A stretch of 64,000 nt of DNA from Amycolatopsis azurea DSM 43854 (GTDB taxonomy: Bacteria; Actinomycetota; Actinomycetes; Mycobacteriales; Pseudonocardiaceae), in the NCBI RefSeq assembly GCF_001995215.1, contig NZ_MUXN01000016.1:1-64000 (forward strand), in the 5' to 3' direction. The translations under genes and the position numbers were made by a program. The notes under the pieces are model-generated. The model was not told the DNA's origin and did no database searches. It saw only the letters and a list, made by a program, of their open reading frames with translations. This document shows positions 6,776 through 15,065 of this stretch, in pieces (the first letter of the stretch is position 1; each line of letters starts with the position of its first letter).

Positions 6776-8374
6776 ATGGACTCCCTCGTCGCGGATGTGG
6801 TGATCGTGGGCTTCGGGGCGGCCGGCGCCTGTGCGGCGATCGAAGCCGCCGACGCCGGAGCCAGGGTGCTCGTCCTGGACCGGTTCTCCGGCGGTGGTGC
6901 GAGCGCTGTCAGTGGAGGTGTCGTCTACGCCGGTGGCGGGACGGCGCAACAACGGGACGCGGGCGTCGACGACAGCGTCGACGCGATGTACGACTACCTG
7001 CGGCTCGAAGTCGGCGACGTCGTCTCCGAGGAGACCCTGCGGCGGTTCTGCGCGGGGAGCACGGAGATGATCTCCTGGCTGGAGGGCAACGGCGTGCCCT
7101 TCGGGGGCAGCCTCTGTCCCTATAAGACGTCGTATCCGAGCGACAAGCACTATCTGTACTACTCGGGCAGCGAGGCGGCGGGCGGCTTCCGTGACGCGGC
7201 CAAGCCGGCGCCGCGCGGGCATCGGGTCAAAGGTCCGGGGACGTCGGGAAAGCTGCTGATGAAACGCCTGGCCGACGCCGTACGGAGCCGCGGGATCCAG
7301 GTGCTGCCGCAGACCGCGGCTCGAAACCTGATCGTGGACGCCGACGGGACCGTGACCGGTGTCGTCGTGTCCACCCTGCGGGACGCGCCCGCGCGTGTGC
7401 GGGCGACACATCGGAAGCTCGCCGCGTACGCCGCGAAGCCGGGGATCTACGTGCCGTCGCTGCGGAAGTCGCTGCATCGACGGGTGGAGCGCATCGAACG
7501 CCGCTACGGCCGTGAGCTGCGGATATCCGCCTCGCGCGGGGTCGTCCTCGCGGCGGGCGGGTTCATCGCGAACCGCGAGATGGTGCGCGAACACGCGCCC
7601 GCGTACCGCGGCGGCCTCGCGCTCGGGACCTCCGCCGACGACGGATCCGGGATCCGGATGGGGGTCGAGGCGGGCGGGGCCACCGCGGAACTCGGGCGGA
7701 TCTCGGCCTGGCGGTTCATCACCCCGCCGTCGGCGTTCCTCGGCGGCCTGCTCGTGAGCGAGTCGGGCGGCCGGATCATCGACGAATCCCGGTACGGCGC
7801 GGCCGTCGGCGAACGCATGATCACCGACCACGAAGGGCGTGGCTGGCTGCTGGTCGACGACGCCATCGTGCGCGAGGTGCGCCGTGACGCGCGCGGGCAA
7901 AGCCAGTGGTTCCAAGGGCTTCAGGTGCGTTACCTGCTGCGGCAAAGAGTCGTCGCGGGCTCGCTCGAAGACGTCGCGCGCAAGGCCGGGGTGGACCCGG
8001 CCGGGCTGGTCGCCAGCGTCGAAGCCTCGCGTTCCGGTGCGGATCCGATGGGGAAACCCCCGGAATTCGCGCGTCCGCTGGACCGGGCGCCGTACTCGCT
8101 GATCGACGTCTCGATCAAGCCGAACCTGGGCTATCCGTGCCCGATGCTGACGCTGGGCGGCCTGGTGGTGGACGAGGGGACCGGCGCCGTGCGGTCGTCG
8201 TCCGGCGTCCCGATCCGCGGTCTGTACGCGGCGGGCCGGACCGCGGTGGGAATCTGTTCTAGGTCCTATGTGAGCGGTCTGTCGCTGGCCGACTGCGTGT
8301 TTTCCGGGCGCCGTGCTGGAGCACACAGCGCCCTCGACCGGGGATCGGTCGACAAAAACGAGAACGTGTTCTAG
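6776..8374 (+). CDS. KstD-like FAD-dependent steroid dehydrogenase
   Basis: The 532-residue flavoprotein has VGFGAAGACAAIEAA (FAD Rossmann, residues 11-25), VLAAGGFIANREM in the middle and LYAAGRTAVGICSRSYVSG at the C-terminus, the same plan as KstD but clearly divergent from the neighbour at 5006-6676. It resembles the second KstD-like class (M. tuberculosis Rv0785 type). The substrate may be a 3-oxosteroid delta1 or delta4 position, or a downstream intermediate; the sequence does not decide. A KstR box just upstream puts it in the steroid regulon. Its last codons and stop lie inside another KstR box (8360-8373) serving hsaA. Confidence 0.85.
   Translation: MDSLVADVVIVGFGAAGACAAIEAADAGARVLVLDRFSGGGASAVSGGVVYAGGGTAQQRDAGVDDSVDAMYDYLRLEVGDVVSEETLRRFCAGSTEMISWLEGNGVPFGGSLCPYKTSYPSDKHYLYYSGSEAAGGFRDAAKPAPRGHRVKGPGTSGKLLMKRLADAVRSRGIQVLPQTAARNLIVDADGTVTGVVVSTLRDAPARVRATHRKLAAYAAKPGIYVPSLRKSLHRRVERIERRYGRELRISASRGVVLAAGGFIANREMVREHAPAYRGGLALGTSADDGSGIRMGVEAGGATAELGRISAWRFITPPSAFLGGLLVSESGGRIIDESRYGAAVGERMITDHEGRGWLLVDDAIVREVRRDARGQSQWFQGLQVRYLLRQRVVAGSLEDVARKAGVDPAGLVASVEASRSGADPMGKPPEFARPLDRAPYSLIDVSIKPNLGYPCPMLTLGGLVVDEGTGAVRSSSGVPIRGLYAAGRTAVGICSRSYVSGLSLADCVFSGRRAGAHSALDRGSVDKNENVF
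8360..8373 (+). promoter_or_regulatory. KstR operator for hsaADCB, overlapping a stop codon
   Basis: GAGAACGTGTTCTA has 13 of 14 positions of the KstR consensus and is identical to the box at 6746-6759. The TAG stop of the preceding gene is at 8372-8374, so the operator is embedded in the coding end. hsaA starts 44 bases downstream. Confidence 0.8.
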
Positions 8375-8417
8375 TCTTGGATCCGGTTCACGGAGTATGG
8401 CGAGAGAGGGAACGCAT

Positions 8418-9593
8418 ATGAGCGAGCACGCCGCGCAGGACGTGATCGCGGGGATCCGGGAGCTGCTGCCGGTCCTGCGGGAACGGGCGCAGGAGGCGGA
8501 GGACGCCAGGCGCGTTCCCGAGGAATCCGTCAAGGCCCTGCAAGAGACCGGCTTCTTCAAACTGTTGCAGCCGAAGACGTTCGGTGGTCTCGAAGCCGAC
8601 CCGGTCAGCTTCTACACCGCCGTCAAACTCGTCGCGAGCGCGTGCGGGTCCACGGGCTGGGTCGCCTCCATCCTCGGCGTCCACCCGTGGCACCTCGGCC
8701 TGTTCGAGGCGCAGGCGCAGCAGGACGTCTGGGGCGACGACACCGACGTCCGGATCTCCTCGTCGTACGCGCCGATGGGCAAGGCGGACGTCGTCGACGG
8801 CGGCTACCGGCTCAGCGGGCGCTGGAGTTTCTCCTCCGGCTGCGACCACGCGACCTGGGTGCTGCTGGGCGGGCCGGTGTTCAAGGACGGCAAACCCGTC
8901 GACTTCTGCACCTACCTGGTGCCGATCTCCGACTACACGATCGAAGACGTCTGGGACACCGTGGGCCTGCGCGGCACCGGGTCCAACGACATCATCGTGA
9001 ACGACGTCTTCGTCCCGAAGCACCGTGCGCTCAGCTTCATCGCGACGTCGAAGTGCAAGACGCCCGGCCAGGAGATCAATCCCGGGCCGCTGTACAAGCT
9101 GCCGTACGGTTCGGTGCATCCGAGCACGATCACCGCGCCCATCATCGGGATGGCGCAGGGCGCCTACGACGCGCACGTCGAGTACCAGGGCAAGCGGGTC
9201 CGCGCGGCGTACGCCGGTGAACAGTCCAAAGAGGACCCGTTCGCCAAGGTGCGGATCGCCGAGGCGGCGAGCGAGATCGACGCGGCCTGGCTCCAGCTGA
9301 CGCACAACATCGACGAGCTGTACCAGCTGGCGTGCAAGGGCGAGAAGCTGCCGTTCCCCACGCGGCTGCGGGTCCGCCGCGATCAGGTCCGCGGCACGGA
9401 GCGCGCGATTTTCGCGATCGACAGGCTCTTCGAGAACTCCGGTGGCCGTGCGCTGCAGGCCGGAACCCCGATCCAGCGGTTCTGGCGCGACGCCCACGCC
9501 GGCCGGGTGCACGCGGCGAACGACGCCGAGCGCGCCTACGTCATGTTCGGAACCGGCGCCTTCGGGCTGCCCGTCGAGAATGCGATGGTCTGA
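8418..9593 (+). CDS. hsaA: 3-HSA 4-hydroxylase, oxygenase component
   Basis: 391 residues from ATG 8418, placed after GAGAGGGAACGC; upstream in-frame codons lack a ribosome site and would lie in the operator. The protein has the acyl-CoA-dehydrogenase-like fold of flavin-dependent two-component hydroxylases: an N-terminal helical domain (PEESVKALQETGFFKLLQP), a beta region with GRWSFSSGCDHATWVLLG, and a C-terminal helical bundle. It uses reduced flavin from HsaB to convert 3-HSA to the catechol 3,4-DHSA. The length is close to the 394 residues of the M. tuberculosis enzyme. The stop overlaps hsaD (TGATG), and gene order hsaA-D-C-B is the same as in mycobacteria. Confidence 0.95.
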   Translation: MSEHAAQDVIAGIRELLPVLRERAQEAEDARRVPEESVKALQETGFFKLLQPKTFGGLEADPVSFYTAVKLVASACGSTGWVASILGVHPWHLGLFEAQAQQDVWGDDTDVRISSSYAPMGKADVVDGGYRLSGRWSFSSGCDHATWVLLGGPVFKDGKPVDFCTYLVPISDYTIEDVWDTVGLRGTGSNDIIVNDVFVPKHRALSFIATSKCKTPGQEINPGPLYKLPYGSVHPSTITAPIIGMAQGAYDAHVEYQGKRVRAAYAGEQSKEDPFAKVRIAEAASEIDAAWLQLTHNIDELYQLACKGEKLPFPTRLRVRRDQVRGTERAIFAIDRLFENSGGRALQAGTPIQRFWRDAHAGRVHAANDAERAYVMFGTGAFGLPVENAMV

Positions 9594-10441
9594 TGACCGA
9601 AGGCAAGTACGCCACCGTTCAAGGTGGACTGAAGCTGCACTACCACGAAGCGGGCACGGAGCATCCGGAGACGGTGATCCTCCTGCACGGTGGTGGTCCC
9701 GGCGCGTCGGCGTGGAGCAACTTCGGCCGCAATCTGCCCGTGTTCGGCAAGAACTACCGGACGCTGGCCATCGACCAGCCCGGATTCGGCCGGTCCGACA
9801 AACCGACCGAGCATCCGCAGTACTTCAGGCACAGCGCGGACGCCGTCGTCGGGCTGATGGACGAACTCGGCATCGAGCGGGCGCATTTCGTCGGCAACTC
9901 GCTCGGCGGCGGGACTTCCGTGCGGCTCGCGCTCAACCATCCGAAACGCGCCGGACGGCTCGTGCTGATGGGCCCCGGCGGACTGAGCGTCAACCTGTTC
10001 GCGCCCGATCCGACCGAGGGCATCAAAAACCTGGGCCGGTTCAGCGCCCCGCCGGGCCCGAGCCGGGAGAAGCTAGAAGCCTTCCTGCGGATCATGGTGC
10101 ACGACCAGTCCTTGATCACCGACGAACTGATCGACGAGCGGTTCGCCGTCGCGAGCGCGCCCGAGTCACTCGCCGCGATGAAGGCGATGGGCAAGTCGTT
10201 CGCCCAGCCCGAAACCTACGAAGAGGGCATGCTGTGGCGCGAGGCGCATCGCCTGCGTCAGCGGGTTCTGCTCATCTGGGGCAGGGAAGACCGGGTCAAC
10301 CCGCTCGACGGAGCGCTGCTCGCGCTCAAGACGATCCCACGTGCCCAGCTGCACGTGTTCGGCGGCTGCGGCCACTGGGCGCAGCTGGAGAAGTTCGACG
10401 AGTTCAACCGGCTGGCACTCGACTTCCTGGGAGCCTCCTGA
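9593..10441 (+). CDS. hsaD: 4,9-DSHA hydrolase (meta-cleavage product hydrolase)
   Basis: The 282-residue alpha/beta hydrolase cleaves the C-C bond of the ring-cleavage product 4,9-DSHA to HIP-type acid and 2-hydroxyhexa-2,4-dienoate. The catalytic triad is visible: S103 in GNSLGGG, D233 in WGREDRVNP and H261 in GCGHWAQLE. HGGGPGA (residues 32-38) is the oxyanion loop typical of MCP hydrolases. It starts at the ATG overlapping the hsaA stop and ends overlapping the hsaC ATG by one base, so the four genes should be translationally coupled. Confidence 0.95.
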   Translation: MTEGKYATVQGGLKLHYHEAGTEHPETVILLHGGGPGASAWSNFGRNLPVFGKNYRTLAIDQPGFGRSDKPTEHPQYFRHSADAVVGLMDELGIERAHFVGNSLGGGTSVRLALNHPKRAGRLVLMGPGGLSVNLFAPDPTEGIKNLGRFSAPPGPSREKLEAFLRIMVHDQSLITDELIDERFAVASAPESLAAMKAMGKSFAQPETYEEGMLWREAHRLRQRVLLIWGREDRVNPLDGALLALKTIPRAQLHVFGGCGHWAQLEKFDEFNRLALDFLGAS

Positions 10442-11355
10442 TGGGTATCCGTTCGCTCGCCTACCTCCGCATCGAAGCCACCGACATGGCCGCGTGGCGC
10501 GAATACGGGCTGAAGGTCCTCGGCATGGTCGAGGGTTCCGGCACGAATCCCGAAGCGCTTTACCTGCGTATGGACGATTTCCCGGCGCGGCTGGTGGTCT
10601 TCCCCGGCGAGCACGACCGGCTCGCCGTGGCGGGCTGGGAGGTCGCCAACGCCGGCGAACTCGACGAAATCCGCGCCTCGCTCGACGCGCACTCGGTGCC
10701 GTACAAAGAAGGCACTCCGGATCAGCTGGCGGATCGCCGCGTCGACGGCTTGGTGTCCTTTGAGGACCCCTCCGGCAACACGCTCGAAGTCTTCCACGGC
10801 GTCGCTCTGCAACATCGGCGTGTGGTGAGCCCGTACGGCCACAAGTTCGTGACCGGCGAGCAAGGACTCGGGCACGTCGTACTGTCCACCCACGACGATG
10901 AAGCGTCCCTGCGGTTCTACCGTGACGTCCTCGGGTTCCGGCTGCGGGACTCTATGAAGCTGCCGCCGCAGATGGTCGGCAGGCCCGTCGACGGCGCGCC
11001 TGCCTGGCTGCGGTTCTTCGGCTGCAACCCGCGTCACCACAGTCTCGCGTTCCTCCCGATGCCGACCCCGAGCGGAATCGTGCATCTGATGGTCGAAGTG
11101 GAGAACACCGACGACGTCGGCCTCTGTCTCGACCGGGCCATCCGCCGGAAGGTGCCGATGTCGGCCACCCTCGGGCGGCACGTCAACGATCTGATGCTCT
11201 CGTTCTACATGAAGACCCCTGGCGGCTTCGACGTCGAATACGGCTGCGAGGGACGCCAGGTGGACGACGAGAGCTGGATCGCCCGAGAGAGTACGGCGGT
11301 TTCGTTGTGGGGACACGACTTTTCAGTCGGCGCCCGTCCGCCGGGTCAGTCGTGA
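10441..11355 (+). CDS. hsaC: 3,4-DHSA extradiol dioxygenase
   Basis: 304 residues with two vicinal-oxygen-chelate modules. The Fe(II) ligands of the C-terminal module are in place: H145 (GLGHVVLST), H215 (GIVHLMVEV) and E266 (GGFDVEYG), at the same positions I recall for the M. tuberculosis enzyme. It opens the catechol ring of 3,4-DHSA by meta-cleavage. It is the third gene of the hsaADCB operon, sharing one base with hsaD and four with hsaB. Confidence 0.95.
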   Translation: MGIRSLAYLRIEATDMAAWREYGLKVLGMVEGSGTNPEALYLRMDDFPARLVVFPGEHDRLAVAGWEVANAGELDEIRASLDAHSVPYKEGTPDQLADRRVDGLVSFEDPSGNTLEVFHGVALQHRRVVSPYGHKFVTGEQGLGHVVLSTHDDEASLRFYRDVLGFRLRDSMKLPPQMVGRPVDGAPAWLRFFGCNPRHHSLAFLPMPTPSGIVHLMVEVENTDDVGLCLDRAIRRKVPMSATLGRHVNDLMLSFYMKTPGGFDVEYGCEGRQVDDESWIARESTAVSLWGHDFSVGARPPGQS

Positions 11356-11918
11356 CCCCGGTGACGGAAGTCAGCTCCGACAGCGCCGCGGAGATCGATC
11401 CGGCGCGGTTCCGCACGGTGCTCGGACATTTCTGTACCGGTGTCGCCGTGGTGACCGGGCACGACGGCGAGGCGCCGGTGGGCTTCGCGTGCCAGTCGTT
11501 CGCGGCGCTCTCCCTCGATCCGCCGCTGGTGCTTTTCTGCCCTGCCAAGACTTCCCGGACGTGGGCGGTGCTCGCCGAGTCCGGCCGGTTCGCCGTCAAC
11601 GTGCTCGCCGAAGACCAGCAGGACGTCAGCGCGGTGTTCGGCGCCCGGGGCGCGGACAAGTTCGCGTCGGTCGAGTGGGCGCCCGCACCGTCCGGATCTC
11701 CCTTGCTGGCAGGGGCTTTGACGTGGATCGACTGCACGCTCGAAGCCGTGCACGAGGCGGGTGACCACTACGTCGTCGTCGGCAGGGTGACCGCGCTCGG
11801 GGAGCCGTCCGACGATCGTCCGCTGCTGTTCCATCGCGGGCGGTACACGGTGACCGAACCGGTGACGGACGCGCTCGCCGCACTGATGCCGTGGCCGCGT
11901 CCGGACGATTGGCTTTAA
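11352..11918 (+). CDS. hsaB: Flavin reductase for HsaA
   Basis: 188 residues from GTG 11352, which overlaps the hsaC stop (GTGA); a second in-frame GTG at 11361 is possible. The FMN-reductase fold is recognisable from FRTVLGHFCTGVAVVTG, PVGFACQSFAALSLDPPLVLFC and an internal GRVTALG. HsaB uses NADH to reduce free flavin for HsaA. It is the last gene of the operon; 98 bases with an AT-rich core separate it from the protease gene, with no clear terminator seen. Confidence 0.93.
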   Translation: MTPVTEVSSDSAAEIDPARFRTVLGHFCTGVAVVTGHDGEAPVGFACQSFAALSLDPPLVLFCPAKTSRTWAVLAESGRFAVNVLAEDQQDVSAVFGARGADKFASVEWAPAPSGSPLLAGALTWIDCTLEAVHEAGDHYVVVGRVTALGEPSDDRPLLFHRGRYTVTEPVTDALAALMPWPRPDDWL

Positions 11919-11950
11919 TGTATATCCGTATAAACGAAAAAATGTAAACC
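11917..11950 (+). promoter_or_regulatory. AT-rich promoter region before the subtilase gene
   Basis: The stretch from the hsaB stop to about 11950 is strongly AT-rich (TAATGTATATCC, then GTATAAACGAAAAAATG) against a GC-rich background. It begins 100 bases before the GTG of the secreted protease. It is probably the promoter or a regulator site for that gene, but no exact -10/-35 pair can be assigned with confidence. Confidence 0.35.
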
Positions 11951-12016
11951 TGTCCTTTCCGGTGGCTTCCGCTTAGCGTTTTCGGCGGAAGCTCACCAAG
12001 GAATGGGGACAGCAAC

Positions 12017-13180
12017 GTGAATTCTCGCAGACTGGCCGGAATCGGGTTGGCCGCCGCCGTCGTCACGGTCTTGGCAGGCGTGACGCCGGCGCAGGCCGCC
12101 GAGGGCGCGATCGTCGGCGCCGGTGCGGACGGCGCCATCGCTGACAGCTACATCGTCGTGCTCAAGGACGGCTCCACCGCCGACAAGCCTTCGCTGGCAA
12201 GCAAGTTCGGCGGCACCATCGGACGGCAGTACACGCAGGGTCTCAGCGGTTTCTCGGTGGCGCTGCGCGAGCGTCAGGCCAAGCGCCTCGCGGCAGACCC
12301 GGCTGTCGCGTTCGTGGAGCAGAACAAGGTGCTGCACGCCGAAGCGACGCAGACGAATCCGCCGTCGTGGGGGCTCGACCGGATCGATCAGCGTAAACTT
12401 CCGCTGGACACCAAGTACACTTATGCGACCACCGCTTCGAATGTGAACGTCTACGTTCTCGACACCGGGATCCGCGCCACGCACACTGATTTCGGCGGCC
12501 GGGTGAAGCAGGGGTACGACTTCATCGACAACGACACGAACGCGGACGACGGTTACGGTCACGGCACGCATGTCGCGGCCACGATCGCCGGCGCGAAGTA
12601 CGGTGTCGCCAAGGGTGCTTCGCTGTATCCGGTGCGGGTCCTCGGTTCCGACGGCAGCGGCACGACCGCGGGCGTGATCTCCGGGGTCAACTGGATCACC
12701 CAGAACGCCAAGAAGCCCGCCGTGGCCAACGCGAGCCTCGGTGGCGGCGCGTCGACCGCGCTGGACACCGCGGTGCGGAACTCCATCAAGGCGGGGGTCA
12801 CCTGGACGGTCGCCGCCGGTAATTCGAACGTGAACGCCGCCAACACTTCGCCCGCCCGGGTCACCGAAGCGCTGACGGTCGCCGCGGCGGACCGCACGGA
12901 TCGCCGCGCTTCCTTCTCCAACTACGGTTCCGTGATCGACCTGTTCGCGCCGGGCGTCTCGATCACCTCGGCCTGGAAGGACAACGACACCGCGACCTAC
13001 ACCGGTGACGGCACCTCGTTCGCCGCCCCGCACGTCGCCGGTGCCGCCGCGCTGTACCTGTCTTCGCACACCGGTGCCACCGCGGCGCAGGTGGCTCAGG
13101 CACTGATCAGCGCTTCGACTCCGGGGCTGGTCACCAACCCCGGTAGCGGTAGCCCGAACCGCACGCTCTATGTCGGGTAG
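12017..13180 (+). CDS. Secreted subtilisin-like serine protease (S8, proteinase K type)
   Basis: 387 residues from GTG 12017. Residues 1-28 form a signal peptide (RR, a hydrophobic core, then TPAQAA). An I9 propeptide runs from about SYIVVLKDGS (44-53) to residue 110. The mature S8 domain carries D149 (VYVLDTGI), H182 (GHGTHVAATI), oxyanion N269 (AAGNSN) and S334 (GTSFAAPHVAG). No C-terminal P-domain or anchor is present, so the mature enzyme should be free extracellular protease. It is monocistronic, with a perfect terminator at 13196-13230. It is unrelated to the steroid genes and probably serves nutrient release. Confidence 0.95.
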   Translation: MNSRRLAGIGLAAAVVTVLAGVTPAQAAEGAIVGAGADGAIADSYIVVLKDGSTADKPSLASKFGGTIGRQYTQGLSGFSVALRERQAKRLAADPAVAFVEQNKVLHAEATQTNPPSWGLDRIDQRKLPLDTKYTYATTASNVNVYVLDTGIRATHTDFGGRVKQGYDFIDNDTNADDGYGHGTHVAATIAGAKYGVAKGASLYPVRVLGSDGSGTTAGVISGVNWITQNAKKPAVANASLGGGASTALDTAVRNSIKAGVTWTVAAGNSNVNAANTSPARVTEALTVAAADRTDRRASFSNYGSVIDLFAPGVSITSAWKDNDTATYTGDGTSFAAPHVAGAAALYLSSHTGATAAQVAQALISASTPGLVTNPGSGSPNRTLYVG

Positions 13181-13518
13181 GTTCCCTCGGTGGTGGCTCG
13201 GTCCCGGCGTTGCGCCGGGACCGAGCTTTTCCGTCCGCGCGGCCGAGGCGGGCCCAGAAGCGAGCGCAAGGCCAAGGGCGGCAAGGACAACAGCTGTTCG
13301 AGCTCGGCCAGCGCCCGGAGGGATTCCGGACGTTCCGGTCTCCGTCTGCCGGACTGCCAATGGCTCAGCGTCGGCACGCTGATGGAGACGCCGCGCAGTT
13401 CGAGGCGATGGCGGATCCGGTCCAGCGGCAGCCCGCTGGCCGTGATCGCCGCGCGCAGGGCTCGCGGGAACGGATCTGGACGCAGGGTGGCGCCGGGGAA
13501 GATCTTCGAGGGCGTCAT
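13168..13518 (-). CDS. XRE-like helix-turn-helix protein, probably truncated
   Basis: 116 residues from ATG 13516-13518. Residues 16-80 look like a DNA-binding HTH of the XRE type (ALRAAITASGLPLDRIRHRL, then SVPTLSHWQSGRRRPERPES). The rest, PPRPRGRKSSVPAQRRDR and on, is low-complexity and basic. Its last 13 bases overlap the end of the convergent protease gene, and it reads across that gene's terminator hairpin. I recall longer relatives of this family, so the gene may have lost its effector domain. The DNA-binding call is fair; the C-terminus is doubtful. Confidence 0.6.
   Translation of the reverse strand: MTPSKIFPGATLRPDPFPRALRAAITASGLPLDRIRHRLELRGVSISVPTLSHWQSGRRRPERPESLRALAELEQLLSLPPLALRSLLGPPRPRGRKSSVPAQRRDRATTEGTYPT
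13196..13230 (+). terminator. Rho-independent terminator of the subtilase gene
   Basis: A perfect 14-bp stem (13196-13209 with 13213-13226) with a 3-base loop is followed by TTTT at 13227-13230. It begins 16 bases after the protease stop codon and lies antisense inside the XRE-like ORF. Confidence 0.92.
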
Positions 13519-13549
13519 GCACTGAAAGTAAGAAGCCGTATCTGGAGTG

Positions 13550-14596
13550 TCAACGGCGTTCAGTGAACGTCCCAGCCGGTGAACCCTCCGAAAGTCGGAT
13601 CGGCTCACCCGCTTCGTGCAGACTGCGCAACGCGAGCGCGTACGACTCGACGAGCCCCGTCTCGTGATACGGGACGCCGATTTCTTCGCAGTATCCTTGG
13701 ACGATGGGCCGGGCGCGGCGAAGATGCGGCGACGGCATACTCGGGAACAGATGGTGCTCGATCTGGTAGTTGAGCCCGCCGAGCGCGACGTCGACGATCC
13801 TGCCGCCGCGGACGTTGCGGGACGTGAGCACCTGCTTGCGCAGGAAGTCGAGTTCGGTGTCGCCGGACAGGATCGGCATGCCCTTGTGGTTGGGCGCGAA
13901 GATCGATCCCATGTAGACACCCCACAGTGCTTTGTGGACGATGAAGAACACGAGCGCCTTGCCGGGCGAGAGGACGACGAGCAGCGCGCTGAAGTAGAGC
14001 GCGAAATGCGTCAACAGCAAGGCCGCTTCGAGCCCGCGCCGCCGGATGCCCGGCTTCGAGACCGCGCGGATGCCGGAGAAGTGCAGGTTCAGGCCTTCGA
14101 GGGTGAGCAACGGGAAGAACAGGAAAGCCTGATAGCGGCCGATGAACCGGGGGAGTCCCTTGCTGGCCCTCGCCTGCTCCTTCGACCACACGAGGATGTC
14201 CGGATCGACGTCGGGGTCGAGGTCCTCGTGGTTCGGGTTCGCGTGGTGGCGGGTGTGCTTGTCCATCCACCAGCCGTAACTCATGCCGACCCCGAGATTG
14301 CCCGCGATCCGGCCGGCGATCTCGCTCGGACGGCGGGTCCGGAACACCTGACGGTGCGCGAGATCGTGCGAAAGCAGGGCGATCTGACCGAACATCACCG
14401 CCTGGAACACGGCGATCCCCAGCTGCCACCACGAGTCCCCGATCGCGAAGAAGGCGATCCAGCCGGAGACGAAGAGGGTGGCGACCAGGCCGATGCGGAA
14501 GACGTAGTAGCCGGGACGGCGGTCGAGGAGGCCCGCTTCGCTGACGCGGCGGGACAGGCGGGCGAAATCGCTGCCTGTGCGGAGGTTTGCGGTCAC
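13550..14596 (-). CDS. Membrane fatty acid (acyl-CoA/acyl-lipid) desaturase
   Basis: 348 residues from GTG 14594-14596; the frame is open further upstream but is antisense to a small gene. The three histidine boxes of di-iron desaturases are present: HDLAHR (about residue 90), HTRHHANPNHED (about 125-136) and QIEHHLFPSMP (about 290-300). Hydrophobic pairs (FVSGWIAFFAIGDSW, LTHFALYFSALLVVL) provide the membrane segments. The enzyme should introduce a double bond into a fatty acyl chain at the membrane, with electrons from a ferredoxin or flavoprotein. The HPRE at 13168 shares its direction, but the 31-bp gap gives no strong sign of an operon. Confidence 0.9.
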   Translation of the reverse strand: MTANLRTGSDFARLSRRVSEAGLLDRRPGYYVFRIGLVATLFVSGWIAFFAIGDSWWQLGIAVFQAVMFGQIALLSHDLAHRQVFRTRRPSEIAGRIAGNLGVGMSYGWWMDKHTRHHANPNHEDLDPDVDPDILVWSKEQARASKGLPRFIGRYQAFLFFPLLTLEGLNLHFSGIRAVSKPGIRRRGLEAALLLTHFALYFSALLVVLSPGKALVFFIVHKALWGVYMGSIFAPNHKGMPILSGDTELDFLRKQVLTSRNVRGGRIVDVALGGLNYQIEHHLFPSMPSPHLRRARPIVQGYCEEIGVPYHETGLVESYALALRSLHEAGEPIRLSEGSPAGTFTERR

Positions 14597-14704
14597 CGGT
14601 GTGAGTCTGGTTCGCGGGGCGGGTGGGGTGAATGCGGTGCGCCGGTGGGTTGGTGCGGGGGTTGGCCCTACCCTGGGACTGGGACGGGTGGGAGTGATGC
14701 GTGG

Positions 14705-14992
14705 ATGTGGTACCTGAGGTGCTTTTGGTCGCACGAGTTCGCCGAGGAAGCCGTGGAGATGTTCAGCGAGGTGGGCGCGGACGGCTACGAATGCCGGAAG
14801 GTGGAACGCTTCCGGGACGGCCGCCTCGGCTGGGCCGACGAGCGGCACGAGGTGGGCGGCACGAGTTTGGGCGAGGTTCCCGTCCCGCCGCTTGACGAGA
14901 TCAACGCGCAGCGAGAGTTCTCGGCGTCCCGGATCGACGGCGACGAGTTCGAGCGGATATGGAAAGAGGCCATCGCCGGCCAAGGGGACTGA
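14705..14992 (+). CDS. Small DUF6881-like protein
   Basis: 95 residues from ATG 14705. The pattern MWYLRCFWSHEFAEEAVEMF, then DGYECRKVERFRDGRLGWAD and LGEVPVPPLDEINAQREF, matches a family of short actinobacterial proteins of unknown function that I know as DUF6881. There is no signal peptide and no membrane segment. It stands alone, divergent from the desaturase with about 108 bases between starts. Function unknown. Confidence 0.7.
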   Translation: MWYLRCFWSHEFAEEAVEMFSEVGADGYECRKVERFRDGRLGWADERHEVGGTSLGEVPVPPLDEINAQREFSASRIDGDEFERIWKEAIAGQGD

Positions 14993-15065
14993 GTGCGTCG
15001 CCTTGCCCTCGACCGCGCTTGAGGTTCTACCGTCTCCCTATGAGAAGTGCCAAGGGAGGCATGAC

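Noticed and set aside
6677..8560. N-terminal extension of kstD to 8560 (1184-residue frame)
   Set aside because: The extension is antisense to the KstD-like gene and part of hsaA and has no recognisable domain. KstD starts naturally at 6676 after a ribosome site and KstR box.
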